This document shows positions 1-8,494 of a stretch of 64,000 bases of DNA, one piece after another (position 1 is the first letter of the stretch; every line of letters starts with the position of its first letter). Below the pieces are notes generated by a model. It was not told where the DNA came from and did not search any database. It saw only the letters and a program-made list of their open reading frames with translations. The stretch lies in contig NZ_MZMV01000011.1 in the NCBI RefSeq assembly GCF_002210435.1, positions 62,001 to 126,000 of the forward strand, written 5' to 3'. This stretch comes from Micromonospora wenchangensis. GTDB taxonomy: Bacteria; Actinomycetota; Actinomycetes; Mycobacteriales; Micromonosporaceae. A program made the translations under genes and the position numbers.

Positions 1-791
1 GTCAGGTCGGCGGCCCTGGCCAGAATGGGACGCACTTCGTCGATCTCGTAGAGGTTGTCCACCCCCTGCAGGATCGAGGCGATCCGTTCCAGGCCCATCC
101 CGGTGTCGATGTTCTTGTTCGGCAGTTCGCCGATGATCCGGAAGTCGGTCTTCGACGCCACGTCAGTGATCTCGTACTGCATGAACACGAGGTTCCAGAA
201 CTCCAGGTAGCGATCCTCGTCGACCTCCGGGCCGCCCTCGGCGCCGTAGGCCGGGCCGCGGTCGTAGTACAGCTCGGAACAGGGACCCGCCGGGCCGGGG
301 ATGCCCATCGACCAGAAGTTGTCCGCCTTGCCCCGCCGCACGATGCGCTCGACCGGCACGCCGGTCTTGAGCCACAGGTCGTACGCCTCGTCGTCGTCCA
401 GGTAGACCGTCGCCCAGATTCGTTCCGGGTCCAACCCGAAACCACCCTGCTCCACCGGGGTGGTCGACAGCTCCCAGGCGAGGGGGATCGCCCCGGCCTT
501 GAAGTAGTCGCCGAACGAGAAGTTGCCGTTCATCTGGAAGAACGTGCCGTGCCGGCTGGTCTTGCCCACCTCGTCGATGTCCGGCGTGCGGATGCACTTC
601 TGCACCGACGTGGCCGTCCGGTAGGGCGCGGCCTGCTGGCCGAGGAAGTAGGGGACGAACTGCACCATCCCGGCGTTGATGAACAGCAGGTTCGGATCCG
701 AGATCGCGGGCAGCGGTGCCGAGGGCACCACCGTGTGTCCGTTGGCCTCGAAGTGCGCCAGGAAGCGCCGCTTGATCTCCGCCGTCTGCAC
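1..791 (-). CDS. alaS: alanyl-tRNA synthetase, N-terminal part (runs off left edge)
   Basis: The first 263 codons of alanyl-tRNA synthetase, which charges tRNA-Ala in the cytoplasm. Visible class II core blocks are [57 protein letters not shown] and [17 protein letters not shown], all collinear with the family. The GTG start at 791 is forced by an in-frame TAA at 801-803, and AAGGGGG lies about 5 nt upstream. The editing and zinc-binding parts lie outside the window. It stands next to sodF and not beside the usual ruvX-type neighbours, and a Nur-like box overlaps its promoter region. It may therefore be a second, metal-regulated copy; that is inference. Confidence 0.93.
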   Translation of the reverse strand, partial: MQTAEIKRRFLAHFEANGHTVVPSAPLPAISDPNLLFINAGMVQFVPYFLGQQAAPYRTATSVQKCIRTPDIDEVGKTSRHGTFFQMNGNFSFGDYFKAGAIPLAWELSTTPVEQGGFGLDPERIWATVYLDDDEAYDLWLKTGVPVERIVRRGKADNFWSMGIPGPAGPCSELYYDRGPAYGAEGGPEVDEDRYLEFWNLVFMQYEITDVASKTDFRIIGELPNKNIDTGMGLERIASILQGVDNLYEIDEVRPILARAADL

Positions 792-803
792 AACGCCCCC
801 TTA

Positions 804-830
804 TTGCCGCATCTTTGCAACTGCAGTCTA
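804..830 (-). promoter_or_regulatory. Nur-type box and -10 element upstream of alaS
   Basis: TTGCCGCATCTTTGCAA at 804-820 fits the pattern tTGCaa-N5-ttGCAA reported for Nur, the nickel-dependent Fur-family repressor of Streptomyces. A -10-like TAGACT reads toward alaS at 830-825, so the box would cover the transcription start and the complex would repress. The same 17-bp element occurs at 1920-1936 and 3114-3130. No good -35 is visible. Confidence 0.6.
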
Positions 831-952
831 TTGGCAGGAGGGTGAGGCGGTTCGGGACGCCCCACGGTCGACCGCCCCGCTCGACTGTCCGTGGTGCGGT
901 GCGGCCAGCGAGCCGACTGGGGAGGACGGCAGGCACTGCGCGAGCGCGGGTT

Positions 953-991
953 CCGGTCGGTGCCGCCGTCACGTCTGGCGGCACCGACCGG
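953..991 (-). terminator. stem-loop terminator after the sodF unit
   Basis: A perfect 15-bp inverted repeat (953-967 with 977-991) has a 9-nt loop and begins about 14 nt after the stop codon of the small gene at 1005. There is no U-tract, as is common for actinobacterial terminators. It separates the sodF unit from alaS, so alaS needs its own promoter. Confidence 0.65.
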
Positions 992-1004
992 ATGACCACC
1001 GCCG

Positions 1005-1265
1005 TCAGCTGTCGGGCGGGGTGGCGGTGGCGGCGACGAGCAGGGACAGTTCCCGCACGAGATCGTCCATGGACTGGCCGCTCTGCGCGCGGAGCAGCCC
1101 GAGGCTCAGATCGGCCAGCAGGTAGAAGCCGAGGCTCTTGGCCTGCTCGGAACCGAACGCGGCGAGCAGCTCCTCGGCGCCGTCGAGGTCACCGCGGTGC
1201 TTGGCCGCGATGACCCCGGCGGCGCGTTGGACCAGTTCGGCCGCTGCCGGGGTGGGGCTGGTCAC
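1005..1265 (-). CDS. small conserved hypothetical protein downstream of sodF
   Basis: An 86-residue, mainly helical, soluble protein with no signal peptide. The GTG start at 1265 lies 5 nt after the sodF stop, so it is the second gene of the sodF unit. The central part (AAKHRGDLDGAEELLAAFGS) looks like a short helix-turn-helix repeat of unknown function. I do not recognise a named family. Coupling to sodF suggests a role in the same metal or oxidative response, which is inference only. A terminator follows at 953-991. Confidence 0.65.
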   Translation of the reverse strand: MTSPTPAAAELVQRAAGVIAAKHRGDLDGAEELLAAFGSEQAKSLGFYLLADLSLGLLRAQSGQSMDDLVRELSLLVAATATPPDS

Positions 1266-1270
1266 GCCGA

Positions 1271-1885
1271 TCAGATCTTTGGCGTGGTGGCGCGGGCGGC
1301 GTCGAAGCGGGCGATCACGTCCGACCAGTTGACCAGGTTCCACAGCCGGTCGACGTAGTCCGGCCGGACGTTGCGGTACTGCAGGTAGTAGGCGTGCTCC
1401 CAGGCGTCGAAGACCAGCAGCGGAACGGAGCCCTGGCCGACGTTGCCGTGGTGGTCGTAGACCTGCTCCACGATCAGCCGCTGCCCGAGTGGTTCCCAGG
1501 CCAGCACGCCCCATCCGGAGCCCTGCACGCCCTTGGTGGCGGCGGACAGCTGCCCGGCGAACGCGTCGAACGTACCGAAGTGCTCCTCGATCGCGGCGGC
1601 CAGCTCGCCGTCGGGACGGTCACCGCCGTCCGGGGAGAGGTTGCCCCAGAAGATCGAGTGCAGCACGTGCCCGGACAGGTTGAACGCGTACGTCTTCTCC
1701 AGGCCGACCAGGGTCGAGAAGTCTCCCTTCGCGCGGGCCTCGGCGAGCTGCTCCAGGCCGTCGTTGGCGCCCTTGACGTACGCGGCGTGGTGCTTGTCGT
1801 GATGCAGCTCCAGGATCTGCCCCGACATGGCCGGCTCCAGCGCGCCGTAGTCGTAGGGCAGATCGGGCAGGGTATAGACCGCCAT
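1271..1885 (-). CDS. sodF: superoxide dismutase, Fe/Mn family (sodF type)
   Basis: Cytoplasmic superoxide dismutase of 204 residues, full length for the family. The metal ligands are all present: H28 ([11 protein letters not shown]), H76 ([10 protein letters not shown]), D160 and H164 ([12 protein letters not shown]). W125 in GSGWGVL and H145 near the metal site fit the mycobacterial Fe-type enzymes better than Mn types, but metal use cannot be read from sequence. ATG at 1885 has GAGGAG 6 nt upstream; longer in-frame starts would run through the box region. It is divergent from a Fur-family gene, and a Nur-type box lies between them. This is the arrangement expected if Nur represses sodF when nickel is plentiful and a Ni-SOD is in use. 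Confidence 0.93.
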   Translation of the reverse strand: MAVYTLPDLPYDYGALEPAMSGQILELHHDKHHAAYVKGANDGLEQLAEARAKGDFSTLVGLEKTYAFNLSGHVLHSIFWGNLSPDGGDRPDGELAAAIEEHFGTFDAFAGQLSAATKGVQGSGWGVLAWEPLGQRLIVEQVYDHHGNVGQGSVPLLVFDAWEHAYYLQYRNVRPDYVDRLWNLVNWSDVIARFDAARATTPKI

Positions 1886-1919
1886 CAGAACTCCTCGGGT
1901 TGCTGCCAAGTTGGTGCTC

Positions 1920-1936
1920 TTGCCACTATCTTGCAA
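1920..1936. promoter_or_regulatory. Nur-type box between sodF and nur
   Basis: TTGCCACTATCTTGCAA is an imperfect inverted repeat with half sites TTGCca and tTGCAA separated by 5 nt, the known Nur spacing. It is 35 nt from the sodF start and 33 nt from the nur start, so one bound dimer could silence both divergent promoters. Confidence 0.7.
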
Positions 1937-1969
1937 TAGATCCGGTGACTGTGCGGCGAGGAGTGGCGG

Positions 1970-2428
1970 TTGACCACGTCGGAGACCGAGCGCGTGAACG
2001 CTGCGGTGCAGCGACTACGCCGCGCTGGCCTGCGCAACACCGCAGCCCGCCGCGGAGTACTCGACCAACTCGCCCACGCCGTGGGCGGCCGCGGGCACCT
2101 CAGCGTGAGTGAGCTGCATCACGCGCTGCTCGCCCGTGGCGTGGTCGTGGAACTGTCGACGGTGCACCGGGTGCTGCGGCAACTGGTCGAGCTGGGCATC
2201 GCCCACACGGTGCCGGTCGGCAGGACGACGACCTTCGGGCTCGCCGACGACATCCATCACCACGCCGTCTGCGGCACCTGCGGCGACATGCGGCAGCTAC
2301 CGGCCGAGGCGGTCGCGGCGAGCGTGGCCGCCGCCCGCGCTGTCGGGATCGACACAGACCAGTCGGGCCATCCCAACGGTGTCGTCGTCTACGGGCGGTG
2401 TGTGCGGTGCCGGACGACGGACCGCTAA
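1970..2428 (+). CDS. nur: Fur-family metalloregulator, probably Nur (nickel sensor)
   Basis: A 152-residue Fur-family repressor. The N-terminal winged helix spans about residues 10-85, with recognition helix [11 protein letters not shown] at 62-72. The C-terminal metal and dimer domain has H96-H97-H98, then CxxC at 101/104 and a second CxxC at 144/147 that normally hold structural zinc. The TTG start at 1970 is chosen because GAGGAG lies 7 nt upstream. Divergence from sodF plus a box of tTGCaa-N5-ttGCAA form point to Nur, not Fur, Zur or PerR/CatR. The family is sure; the metal is inferred from the context. Confidence 0.85.
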   Translation: MTTSETERVNAAVQRLRRAGLRNTAARRGVLDQLAHAVGGRGHLSVSELHHALLARGVVVELSTVHRVLRQLVELGIAHTVPVGRTTTFGLADDIHHHAVCGTCGDMRQLPAEAVAASVAAARAVGIDTDQSGHPNGVVVYGRCVRCRTTDR

Positions 2429-3048
2429 GGACCGCACCCGCCGGTGCACATTTCGCCCCGGCTTCGGTCACACTCGAACGTCCGTCGCGCGCTCACGGCA
2501 CCGGGGTGGGCAACCGCAGCGGGCTGACCGGCACTTACTCACTGGCCCTCCGTGCGACGGCACTGGCCAACGCGCGGCTCGAAGACCCTGCGGACGTGTG
2601 GGTGCTGCTGGCGGACCAGCCGTGGCTGCGCGACATTGCCACGGAAGCCGACCTGCACACACTGCGGGTGGCCGGACATCGCCTGCGCGAGGTGTTCCAG
2701 ACCGTGACGGCGGGACACGAGCGGGAGGCAGTCGACCGTCTCAACGGCCTGCTGACCCGGTATCGGGTTCGGCCGACGATTTCCGGCACCTACGCGGGCG
2801 ACTGGCATATCCACGTCGCCGCACCCGGCACTCCTCCAGTTGAGTACCTCGCTGCTGCCGTGTGGGGACTCGCCGTATGGCTGTGCCAAAGGGGGATCGA
2901 TCGACTCGGCGTCTGCGCGGAACCCCGATGCCACAACGCGTTCCTCGATGACAGCAGCAACCGATGCCGCCGGTTCTGCTCCGACCGTTGCGCCACCCGC
3001 AACCACGTCCGAGCCCACCGCGCCAGACGCCGCGCCACCCACCCCTGA
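2398..3048 (+). CDS. CGNR zinc finger protein (ABATE-type putative regulator)
   Basis: A protein of up to 216 residues. The C-terminus holds a CGNR-type zinc finger with four cysteines (GVCAEPRCHNAF... then RRFCSDRCATRNHVRAHRARR), where CGNR is changed to CATRN. The upstream part (LADQPWLRDIA, HRLREVFQTV, LNGLLTRYRVRP) matches the alpha-helical stress-associated ABATE region. These proteins are thought to be transcription regulators, but few are characterised. The start is uncertain: GTG 2398 overlaps nur by 31 nt, and GTG 2506 would give 180 residues. It follows nur on the same strand and may be cotranscribed. Confidence 0.8.
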   Translation: MCAVPDDGPLRTAPAGAHFAPASVTLERPSRAHGTGVGNRSGLTGTYSLALRATALANARLEDPADVWVLLADQPWLRDIATEADLHTLRVAGHRLREVFQTVTAGHEREAVDRLNGLLTRYRVRPTISGTYAGDWHIHVAAPGTPPVEYLAAAVWGLAVWLCQRGIDRLGVCAEPRCHNAFLDDSSNRCRRFCSDRCATRNHVRAHRARRRATHP

Positions 3049-3113
3049 CCGCCGCCCGACCAGACCGACGCGCCCGTACCCAGTCCGCAGTATCAAGCGG
3101 CGGGAGACCCTTA

Positions 3114-3141
3114 CTGCAAAGTTATGGCAACTACCTATGAT
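3114..3141 (+). promoter_or_regulatory. Nur-type box and -10 element upstream of def
   Basis: CTGCAAAGTTATGGCAA at 3114-3130 (reverse complement TTGCCATAACTTTGCAG) is the third copy of the 17-bp element. A -10-like TATGAT follows at 3136-3141, so the box occupies the -35 to -10 region of the def promoter. Confidence 0.6.
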
Positions 3142-3149
3142 TGGCAATT

Positions 3150-3698
3150 GTGCAAACCTCGGCCGGCGCTCCGCGCCCGATCACCCGTTACGGCACCCCC
3201 GTGCTGCACCGCCGCTGCGCCGAGGTGACCGACTTCGATGACAGGCTCGTCCAGCTCGTCGCCGACATGTTCGCCAGCATGTACGCCGCCCACGGCGTCG
3301 GTCTGGCCGCCAACCAGATCGGCGTCGACGCACGGATCTTCGTCGTCGACTGCCCCGACGCCACCGGTACCCACACCGTCGCCACCGTCATCAACCCGGT
3401 TCTGCACCTACCCGAGCACCGCGAGTTGGTGACCGACTCCGAGGGCTGCCTGTCCGTCCCCGGCCAGCACGCCGACCTGGCCCGCTGCGCCACCGCCACC
3501 GTCACCGGGTTCGACCTCGACGGCCAGGAGATCCGGCTCGACGGCACCGGCACCCTCGCCCGCTGCTTCCAACACGAGGTCGACCACCTCGACGGCCTCG
3601 CCTACGTCGACCGGCTCCCCACCAAACTCCGCAAACAGATCCTCGCCGCCAGCGCCGAACACCCCGGCGTCGGCGCCGGCGCGGCGCAGGACGCCTGA
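3150..3698 (+). CDS. def: peptide deformylase
   Basis: Removes the formyl group from N-terminal methionine of nascent proteins. It has 182 residues with all three family motifs: GVGLAANQIG at 49-58, EGCLSVPG with metal ligand C100, and QHEVDHLDG with ligands H142 and H146 and catalytic E143. An in-frame TTG at 3141 exists, but GTG 3150 lies about 8 nt after the -10 element TATGAT, so the mRNA may be leaderless and start at this GTG. tsaD follows after 3 nt. A def-tsaD pair outside the usual def-fmt and tsaB-rimI-tsaD settings, under a Nur-type box, suggests paralogous copies used under metal stress (inference). Confidence 0.93.
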   Translation: MQTSAGAPRPITRYGTPVLHRRCAEVTDFDDRLVQLVADMFASMYAAHGVGLAANQIGVDARIFVVDCPDATGTHTVATVINPVLHLPEHRELVTDSEGCLSVPGQHADLARCATATVTGFDLDGQEIRLDGTGTLARCFQHEVDHLDGLAYVDRLPTKLRKQILAASAEHPGVGAGAAQDA

Positions 3699-3701
3699 CC
3701 G

Positions 3702-4748
3702 ATGCCGGTCGTCCTCGGCATCGAGACCTCCTGCGACGAGACCGGCGTCGGCATCGTCGCCGATGGCATCCTGCTCGGCGACGCCCTCGCCACCAGCATG
3801 GACGAGCACGCCCGCTTCGGTGGCGTCGTCCCCGAGATCGCCGCCCGCGCGCACCTGCACGCCGTCACCCCCATGGTCCGCCACGCCCTCGACCGCGCCG
3901 GGATCAGCTACGGCGACATCGACGCCGTAGCCGCCACCGCCGGACCCGGCCTCGCCACCGCCGTGCAGGTCGGCCTCGCCGCCGGCAAGGCATACGCCCT
4001 CGCCCTCGGCGTCCCCCTCTACGGCGTCCACCACCTCGCCGGCCACGCCGCCGTCGACACCCTCGAACACGGCCCCCTACCCGATCGCTGCGTCGCACTC
4101 ATCGTCTCCGGCGGACACACCTCACTCCTCCTGCTCGGCGACCTCGCCCGCGACCCCGTCATCCACCTTGGTGACACCGTCGACGACGCCGCCGGCGAAG
4201 CCTTCGACAAAGTCGCCCGCCTCCTCGGCCTGCCCTACCCCGGCGGACCCGCCATCGACCGCATCGCCCAGAACGGCAACCCTGACGCCATCACCTTCCC
4301 GCGCCCCATGACCAGCCCCCACGACCCGCCCTACCAATTCTCCTTCTCCGGCCTCAAGACCGCCGTCGCCCGCTGGATCGAAAAGCACGGGGACCAGCCC
4401 GTACCCGTGGCCGACGTCGCCGCCTCCTTCCAGGAGGCCGTCGCGGACACCCTCACGCAGAAAGCCATCGCCGCCTGCCGCGACCACCACGCGGACACGC
4501 TGCTGCTTGTCGGTGGTGTCGCCGCCAACATTCGGGTGCGACATCTCGCCGAACAACGTGCCGCCACCGCCGGAGTGCGGCTGCGCGTACCCTCACCACG
4601 ACTCTGCACCGACAACGGTGCCATGATCGCCGCCGTCGGCGACCTACTCGTCCGCGCGAACGTCGCGCCGGACCGACTCGATCTCAGCGCAGACCCGTCC
4701 GCCGTCCTACGCGGCGCGCTCCTACACGGCCCACGCGGGACCGCGTAG
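3702..4748 (+). CDS. tsaD: tRNA N6-adenosine threonylcarbamoyltransferase TsaD
   Basis: Transfers threonylcarbamoyl to A37 of ANN-decoding tRNAs, with TsaB and TsaE. At 348 residues it is full length for the Kae1/TsaD family. The N-terminus [13 protein letters not shown], the metal-binding histidines H111 and H115 ([11 protein letters not shown]), the phosphate-binding SGGHTSL block and the C-terminal [10 protein letters not shown] and [14 protein letters not shown] blocks are all present. ATG 3702 is 3 nt after def, so the two genes form one unit. tsaB, tsaE and rimI are not nearby, which supports a second copy elsewhere. Confidence 0.93.
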   Translation: MPVVLGIETSCDETGVGIVADGILLGDALATSMDEHARFGGVVPEIAARAHLHAVTPMVRHALDRAGISYGDIDAVAATAGPGLATAVQVGLAAGKAYALALGVPLYGVHHLAGHAAVDTLEHGPLPDRCVALIVSGGHTSLLLLGDLARDPVIHLGDTVDDAAGEAFDKVARLLGLPYPGGPAIDRIAQNGNPDAITFPRPMTSPHDPPYQFSFSGLKTAVARWIEKHGDQPVPVADVAASFQEAVADTLTQKAIAACRDHHADTLLLVGGVAANIRVRHLAEQRAATAGVRLRVPSPRLCTDNGAMIAAVGDLLVRANVAPDRLDLSADPSAVLRGALLHGPRGTA

Positions 4749-4906
4749 ATTTCCGGGCGCCCGACCCGACGTCCGGCCACATCAACGGCTCAGGACTGAG
4801 ACCGGTAGGACGCGCGGGTCGGAGGGGAATGGCCGGCGACGTACGATCGCGGTGGTGGCGAGGCGTAACGCCGAGATCCCGGCACTGGTGCGAGGGAGGG
4901 GTCAGG

Positions 4907-5344
4907 GTGTTTGGTCGGAAGAAGAAGCTCGACGCTATGGTGGCGCAGCTCAGGCCTGACCTGAGCCGGGAGTCGCTGGGCGTCGGGCCCGGCTTCCCGG
5001 GCGTCGCCCCGAATCCGCTCCTGAGCAGTGATGCACGCAAGCGCAATGCGGAACTGCGTACAGGGGCGCTTGCGCTCGGTGTCCTCGTCGGCTGGCGGGA
5101 GGTGAACAGCAACCCTCGCGTGGTCCTGATGTTCGACGTGGAGACCGCCGAGGGCATCTCGTTCCGCGGTGTCGCCGACGAAGACCTCACGATCACCGAG
5201 CTCGCCCGACTCGCCCCAGGACAGACGTTGCCCGTGCGCTACCGGCCGGCCGTCATGGACCACTACGTCGCCCTCGCCCGGGACGCGGACCCCGCCCGTG
5301 TGCGGCAACTCTCTGACCAGATCGCGAGCCGCAAGCGGACCTGA
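4907..5344 (+). CDS. hypothetical protein
   Basis: A predicted 145-residue soluble protein with a very basic start (VFGRKKKLD). It continues with a beta-rich part (GALALGVLVGWREVN, VVLMFDVETAEGISFRGV) and a short helical C-terminus. The beta part resembles a small barrel that binds a partner, but I do not recognise a family. GTG 4907 is preferred because of AGGGAGGGG about 6-10 nt upstream; an ATG at 4829 in frame would add 26 residues. The 80 nt after tsaD allow a separate promoter. Confidence 0.6.
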   Translation: MFGRKKKLDAMVAQLRPDLSRESLGVGPGFPGVAPNPLLSSDARKRNAELRTGALALGVLVGWREVNSNPRVVLMFDVETAEGISFRGVADEDLTITELARLAPGQTLPVRYRPAVMDHYVALARDADPARVRQLSDQIASRKRT

Positions 5345-5702
5345 CCGGGAACCCCCGGCACCGGGTGCGGGTTGTGCCGTGACCATGAACGTTCACGGTG
5401 TTGATTGACACGCCGCCCGTGGTGTCCGTCGTGGCGATCAGGCTGTGGCAGATCTTGTACGCGTGCGGCGGCTCAGCGATCAAGAAGGTCAGCAGCTGCT
5501 CAGAGCCACCCGTCGGGGAGCCGGCTCACCGACCGAGGCGGGCGGTGGGGCTGTCCCGGCCAGATCAGCCCCGATGACGAGGCATCCATCGTTGAGACGG
5601 CCAACACCCGTTCACCACTGGACGAACCTGCCCATCGAGATCTGTAGCGCCGGGGGGCCAGAAGGGGACCACACGGTGTGCGCAGTGGTGGCGGGCATGC
5701 CG
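5345..5702. other. gene-free stretch before the integrase remnant
   Basis: No open frame here has a convincing start, codon pattern or family match. No tRNA or att-like repeat was seen. Confidence 0.4.
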
Positions 5703-6185
5703 TCAACCACACGGTCTGATCGTGGGGACAGCATGCGTGACGGCGGCGTCGCGGGTGAGGTGGCCGTAGATATCGATGGTGGTGGCCACGTTGCTGTGGC
5801 GCAGCGTCTTGGACACCACGGCGATCGGCACCCCTCGGTTGATCGTGGTCGTGGCGGCGATGTGTCGCAGGTCGTGCACCCGAATCGCCGGAAGCCCGGC
5901 GTCGGCGGTGAGACGCCGCAGGTGGTCGAGCACGTACTGCGGCAGTAGGGGTTGCCCGTCGGGTCTGGCGAACACGAGGTCGAGATTGTCGTGATGGCGG
6001 GTGGGCACCTGTTGCCGGCATTGGCGGCGGCGTTGCCGCTGTAACGCGTCGACGGCGCGGGTGGACAGGGCGATCCAGGCCCGGCTGCCGTGGGTATTAG
6101 GCGCATTGAACATGCTGCGGCTGTTGTCGACGCTGACCAACGTTGAGCGCACGAACAGTGCCCGTGCATCGAGGTCCGCGATCTC
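5703..6185 (-). pseudogene. tyrosine recombinase (phage integrase) remnant, catalytic domain only
   Basis: About 160 residues of the C-terminal catalytic domain of a tyrosine recombinase. Present are ADLDARALFVRSTL, LVFARPDGQPLLP, the HDLRHIAAT box (H..R), the LRH box (KTLRHSNVATT) and the tyrosine in IDIYGHLT. The N-terminal arm and core-binding domains and the first catalytic Arg block are missing. The frame continues upstream only as unrelated low-quality sequence, so this is a decayed gene, probably left by an element that once inserted here. It marks the left border of the catabolic island. Confidence 0.75.
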
Positions 6186-6279
6186 GCAGGAACGCCTCCT
6201 GCTCGCGGGATTGAGGCAGCGGTCCGCGCGACCACACGTCGCTGTCGGCACCTCATGACCTGCGTCGCCTTGTGTCATG

Positions 6280-6318
6280 CTGCTCAGCATCGGGCGATCC
6301 GGCCCGATGCCTGAGCAG
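6280..6318 (-). terminator. stem-loop after the ridA-like operon
   Basis: A 16-bp stem (6280-6295 with 6302-6318, one bulged C) has a 6-nt loop and lies about 85 nt after the stop of the RidA-family gene. It is the probable end of the transcript that begins at the importer gene near 9567. Confidence 0.6.
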
Positions 6319-6400
6319 GTGCCGCCAGTTCGTCCATCCGCTCCGGGTGCGAGGAGGTCGCGGGCGGCTGGCCGCCGCACGGTCATCGCGCGCCGCGTGG

Positions 6401-6874
6401 TCAGGACTGCAGCGGGCGCACCTCGACAATCATCTCCGTCTCGCAGCAGATGTCCAGCGTCAGCGCGGCGACGGTGACCGCCGAACGGGCGTGCCGTCCG
6501 CGCTCGCCGTACAGGTCGATGAGCAGGTCCGAGCAGCCCTCGGCGACCACCGACGGCTTGTTGAAGCCGGGCTCGCCGTAGACGTATGCGTTGATCTTGA
6601 CGATCCGGACCACGTCGTCCAGGTCACCGATCTCCTGACGCAGCGAGGAGAGCAGGGCGAGCGCGTTGTAGCGGGTCGCCGCACGGGCCTCGGCGACGCC
6701 GATGGTCACCCCGACGGGCCCCTTGAAGGGGTAGCCCCCCTCGTGGAACGGACCGTGGCCGGCGAGGTGGACGAGGTTGCCGGTGCGGACCGCGCGGACC
6801 CGGCGAGTGCCCGGCTTCTCCGGCAGCACGGGCAGTTCCAGGCCCAGTTCCGCGATCTTCTTCTCGATCTCCAT
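6401..6874 (-). CDS. RidA/YjgF/UK114 family protein
   Basis: 157 residues, with LVHLAGHGPFHEGG, ARAATRYNALALLSSLR, VVRIVKINAYVYG and the C-terminal CCETEMIVEVRPL typical of the longer RidA-like subgroup. Founding RidA proteins hydrolyse reactive enamine/imine intermediates to ketones and ammonia; other subgroups have pathway-specific deaminase roles. It is the last gene of the importer operon, 12 nt after the permease. The cluster may therefore produce an enamine or other N-containing intermediate. The specific substrate is not readable. Confidence 0.88.
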   Translation of the reverse strand: MEIEKKIAELGLELPVLPEKPGTRRVRAVRTGNLVHLAGHGPFHEGGYPFKGPVGVTIGVAEARAATRYNALALLSSLRQEIGDLDDVVRIVKINAYVYGEPGFNKPSVVAEGCSDLLIDLYGERGRHARSAVTVAALTLDICCETEMIVEVRPLQS

Positions 6875-6886
6875 CGTGCTGCTCCC

Positions 6887-7711
6887 TCAGTTCCGGTCCC
6901 AGAAGACGATCCGTTTGCGGGCCAGCTCGATCAGCTTCGTCATGCCGATGCCCATCAGCCCGAGCAGGATGAGGATCGCGAAGACGGTGGCGATGTCGAG
7001 CCGGAAGTTGGCCTGGAGGATCAGCACGCCCAGCCCCATCTGGCCGCTGACGAACTCGCTGACGATCGCGGCGATGACCGCGTAGACCGCGGCGATCTCC
7101 AGGCCGGCGAAGATGAACGGCAGGGCGCTGGGCACGATCACCAGACGGATGGTGAGCGCCCGGCCGGCGCGGAGCGAGCGCATGAGTTCGAGCCGCTCGG
7201 CCGGCACCGAACGCATTCCCGACACGGTGTTGACGAAGATCGGAAAGAACGTGACGAGGACTGCCAGCGCGACCTTCGACTCGATGCCGAATCCCAGCCA
7301 GACCACCATCAGCGGAGCGATCGCGATCTTCGGTACGGCTTCGATCATGACGATGTACGGGCGGATGATCGCCTGCGCGGTGGGGGAGATGGCAACCAGG
7401 CCGCCCAGCAGGAGACCGATGACCACGCCGCCGCCGAACCCGAGCAGCACCTCTTGGAGCGTGCGCCAGAAGTGCGGGTAGAAGCTGGCCGGACCGGTTT
7501 GCGCGAGTCCTCGCCAGAGCGCCTGCACGACACTGACCGGAGTGGGGACCAGCACCGAGTTGACCTGGGTGACCCGGACCGCGACCTCCCAGCCGACGAT
7601 GATGAGCAGGAGGGAGGCCGGAAACCAGAGTCGCGCGGTGATGCGGCGCTCGGCCGGCTCCCCGCCGCCGAGGGTTTTCCGGGCCGACAGGACTTTCTCC
7701 GACACTGCCAT
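6887..7711 (-). CDS. ABC importer permease, SsuC/TauC/NrtB type
   Basis: 274 residues with about six membrane segments. The EAA-type cytoplasmic loop reads ELMRSLRAGRALTIRLVIVPSALPFIFAG near residues 180-210. The family imports sulfonates, taurine, nitrate, pyrimidine precursors or aromatic acids. ATG 7711 is 3 nt downstream of the ATPase stop. The gene lies between its ATPase and the RidA-like gene in one operon with binding protein, ATPase and permease in canonical order. Substrate unknown. Confidence 0.9.
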   Translation of the reverse strand: MAVSEKVLSARKTLGGGEPAERRITARLWFPASLLLIIVGWEVAVRVTQVNSVLVPTPVSVVQALWRGLAQTGPASFYPHFWRTLQEVLLGFGGGVVIGLLLGGLVAISPTAQAIIRPYIVMIEAVPKIAIAPLMVVWLGFGIESKVALAVLVTFFPIFVNTVSGMRSVPAERLELMRSLRAGRALTIRLVIVPSALPFIFAGLEIAAVYAVIAAIVSEFVSGQMGLGVLILQANFRLDIATVFAILILLGLMGIGMTKLIELARKRIVFWDRN

Positions 7712-7714
7712 GCG

Positions 7715-8494
7715 TCACTCCGGTCGGTCGAGGAGCTTACGGATCTGGTTGGTGTACGCGCCGAAGTCCGCCGAGCCGGTGACCTCGAGTTCGCGCGGCC
7801 TGGCCAGGGTGACGTCGACGATCTCGCGGATCGTGCCGGGGCGTCCGGTCATCACGATGATCCGGTCGGAGAGGAACACCGCCTCGGCGATGCTGTGCGT
7901 GACCAGCAGGATGGTCTTGCCGGTCTGCTGCCGGACCCGCTCCACCTCGAGGTTCATCTGGTCGCGGGTCATCGCGTCCAGTGCTCCGAACGGTTCGTCG
8001 AGCAGCAGCAGCCGGGGATCCTGCAACAGCGAGCGGGCCAGTGCGGCACGTTGCTGCATGCCGCCGGAGAGTTCGCCGGGGTACTTCTCGGCGAATCCGT
8101 CCAGCCCGACCATCTCGATCAGGGATCGGGCCCGGGGCCGTACGTCCCGGAACCGGCGTCCGGCCACGATCCCGGGCAGGGCGACGTTCTGTTCGACCGT
8201 CCGCCACGGCAGCAGGACCGCCTGCTGGAACATCAGGCCGACGTCGGTCCCCGGTCCGGCTCCGGCGGCGTTGACGTCCACCGTGCCCTCGGTCTCGCCG
8301 GTCAGGCCGGCGACGATGCGCAGCAGGGTCGACTTGCCGCAGCCGGACGGGCCGAGGATGGAGACGAACTCGCCCTCGGCGACGTCGAACGACACGTCCG
8401 TGAGGGCGACGACAGGGGTGCCGGTCCGGGTGCTGTACACCTTGGACAGGCCCCGGGCCGATACCACCGGTGTCCGGGTCACGAGGTCGGCCAC
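7715..8494 (-). CDS. ABC importer ATPase, SsuB/TauB/NrtD type
   Basis: 259 residues. Walker A is GPSGCGKST, the Q-loop is MFQQAVLLPW, the signature is LSGGMQQR, Walker B is RLLLLDEPFGALD and the switch histidine is in VTHSIAEA. It powers the permease encoded directly downstream. GTG 8494 has AAGG 7 nt upstream and overlaps the binding-protein gene by 16 nt. GTG 8482, forming a GTGA overlap with that gene's stop, is an alternative. Confidence 0.92.
   Translation of the reverse strand: MADLVTRTPVVSARGLSKVYSTRTGTPVVALTDVSFDVAEGEFVSILGPSGCGKSTLLRIVAGLTGETEGTVDVNAAGAGPGTDVGLMFQQAVLLPWRTVEQNVALPGIVAGRRFRDVRPRARSLIEMVGLDGFAEKYPGELSGGMQQRAALARSLLQDPRLLLLDEPFGALDAMTRDQMNLEVERVRQQTGKTILLVTHSIAEAVFLSDRIIVMTGRPGTIREIVDVTLARPRELEVTGSADFGAYTNQIRKLLDRPE

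Noticed and set aside
5703-6386. Intact integrase
   Set aside because: Only the C-terminal catalytic part is present; upstream sequence in frame does not match the family and no N-terminal domains exist.
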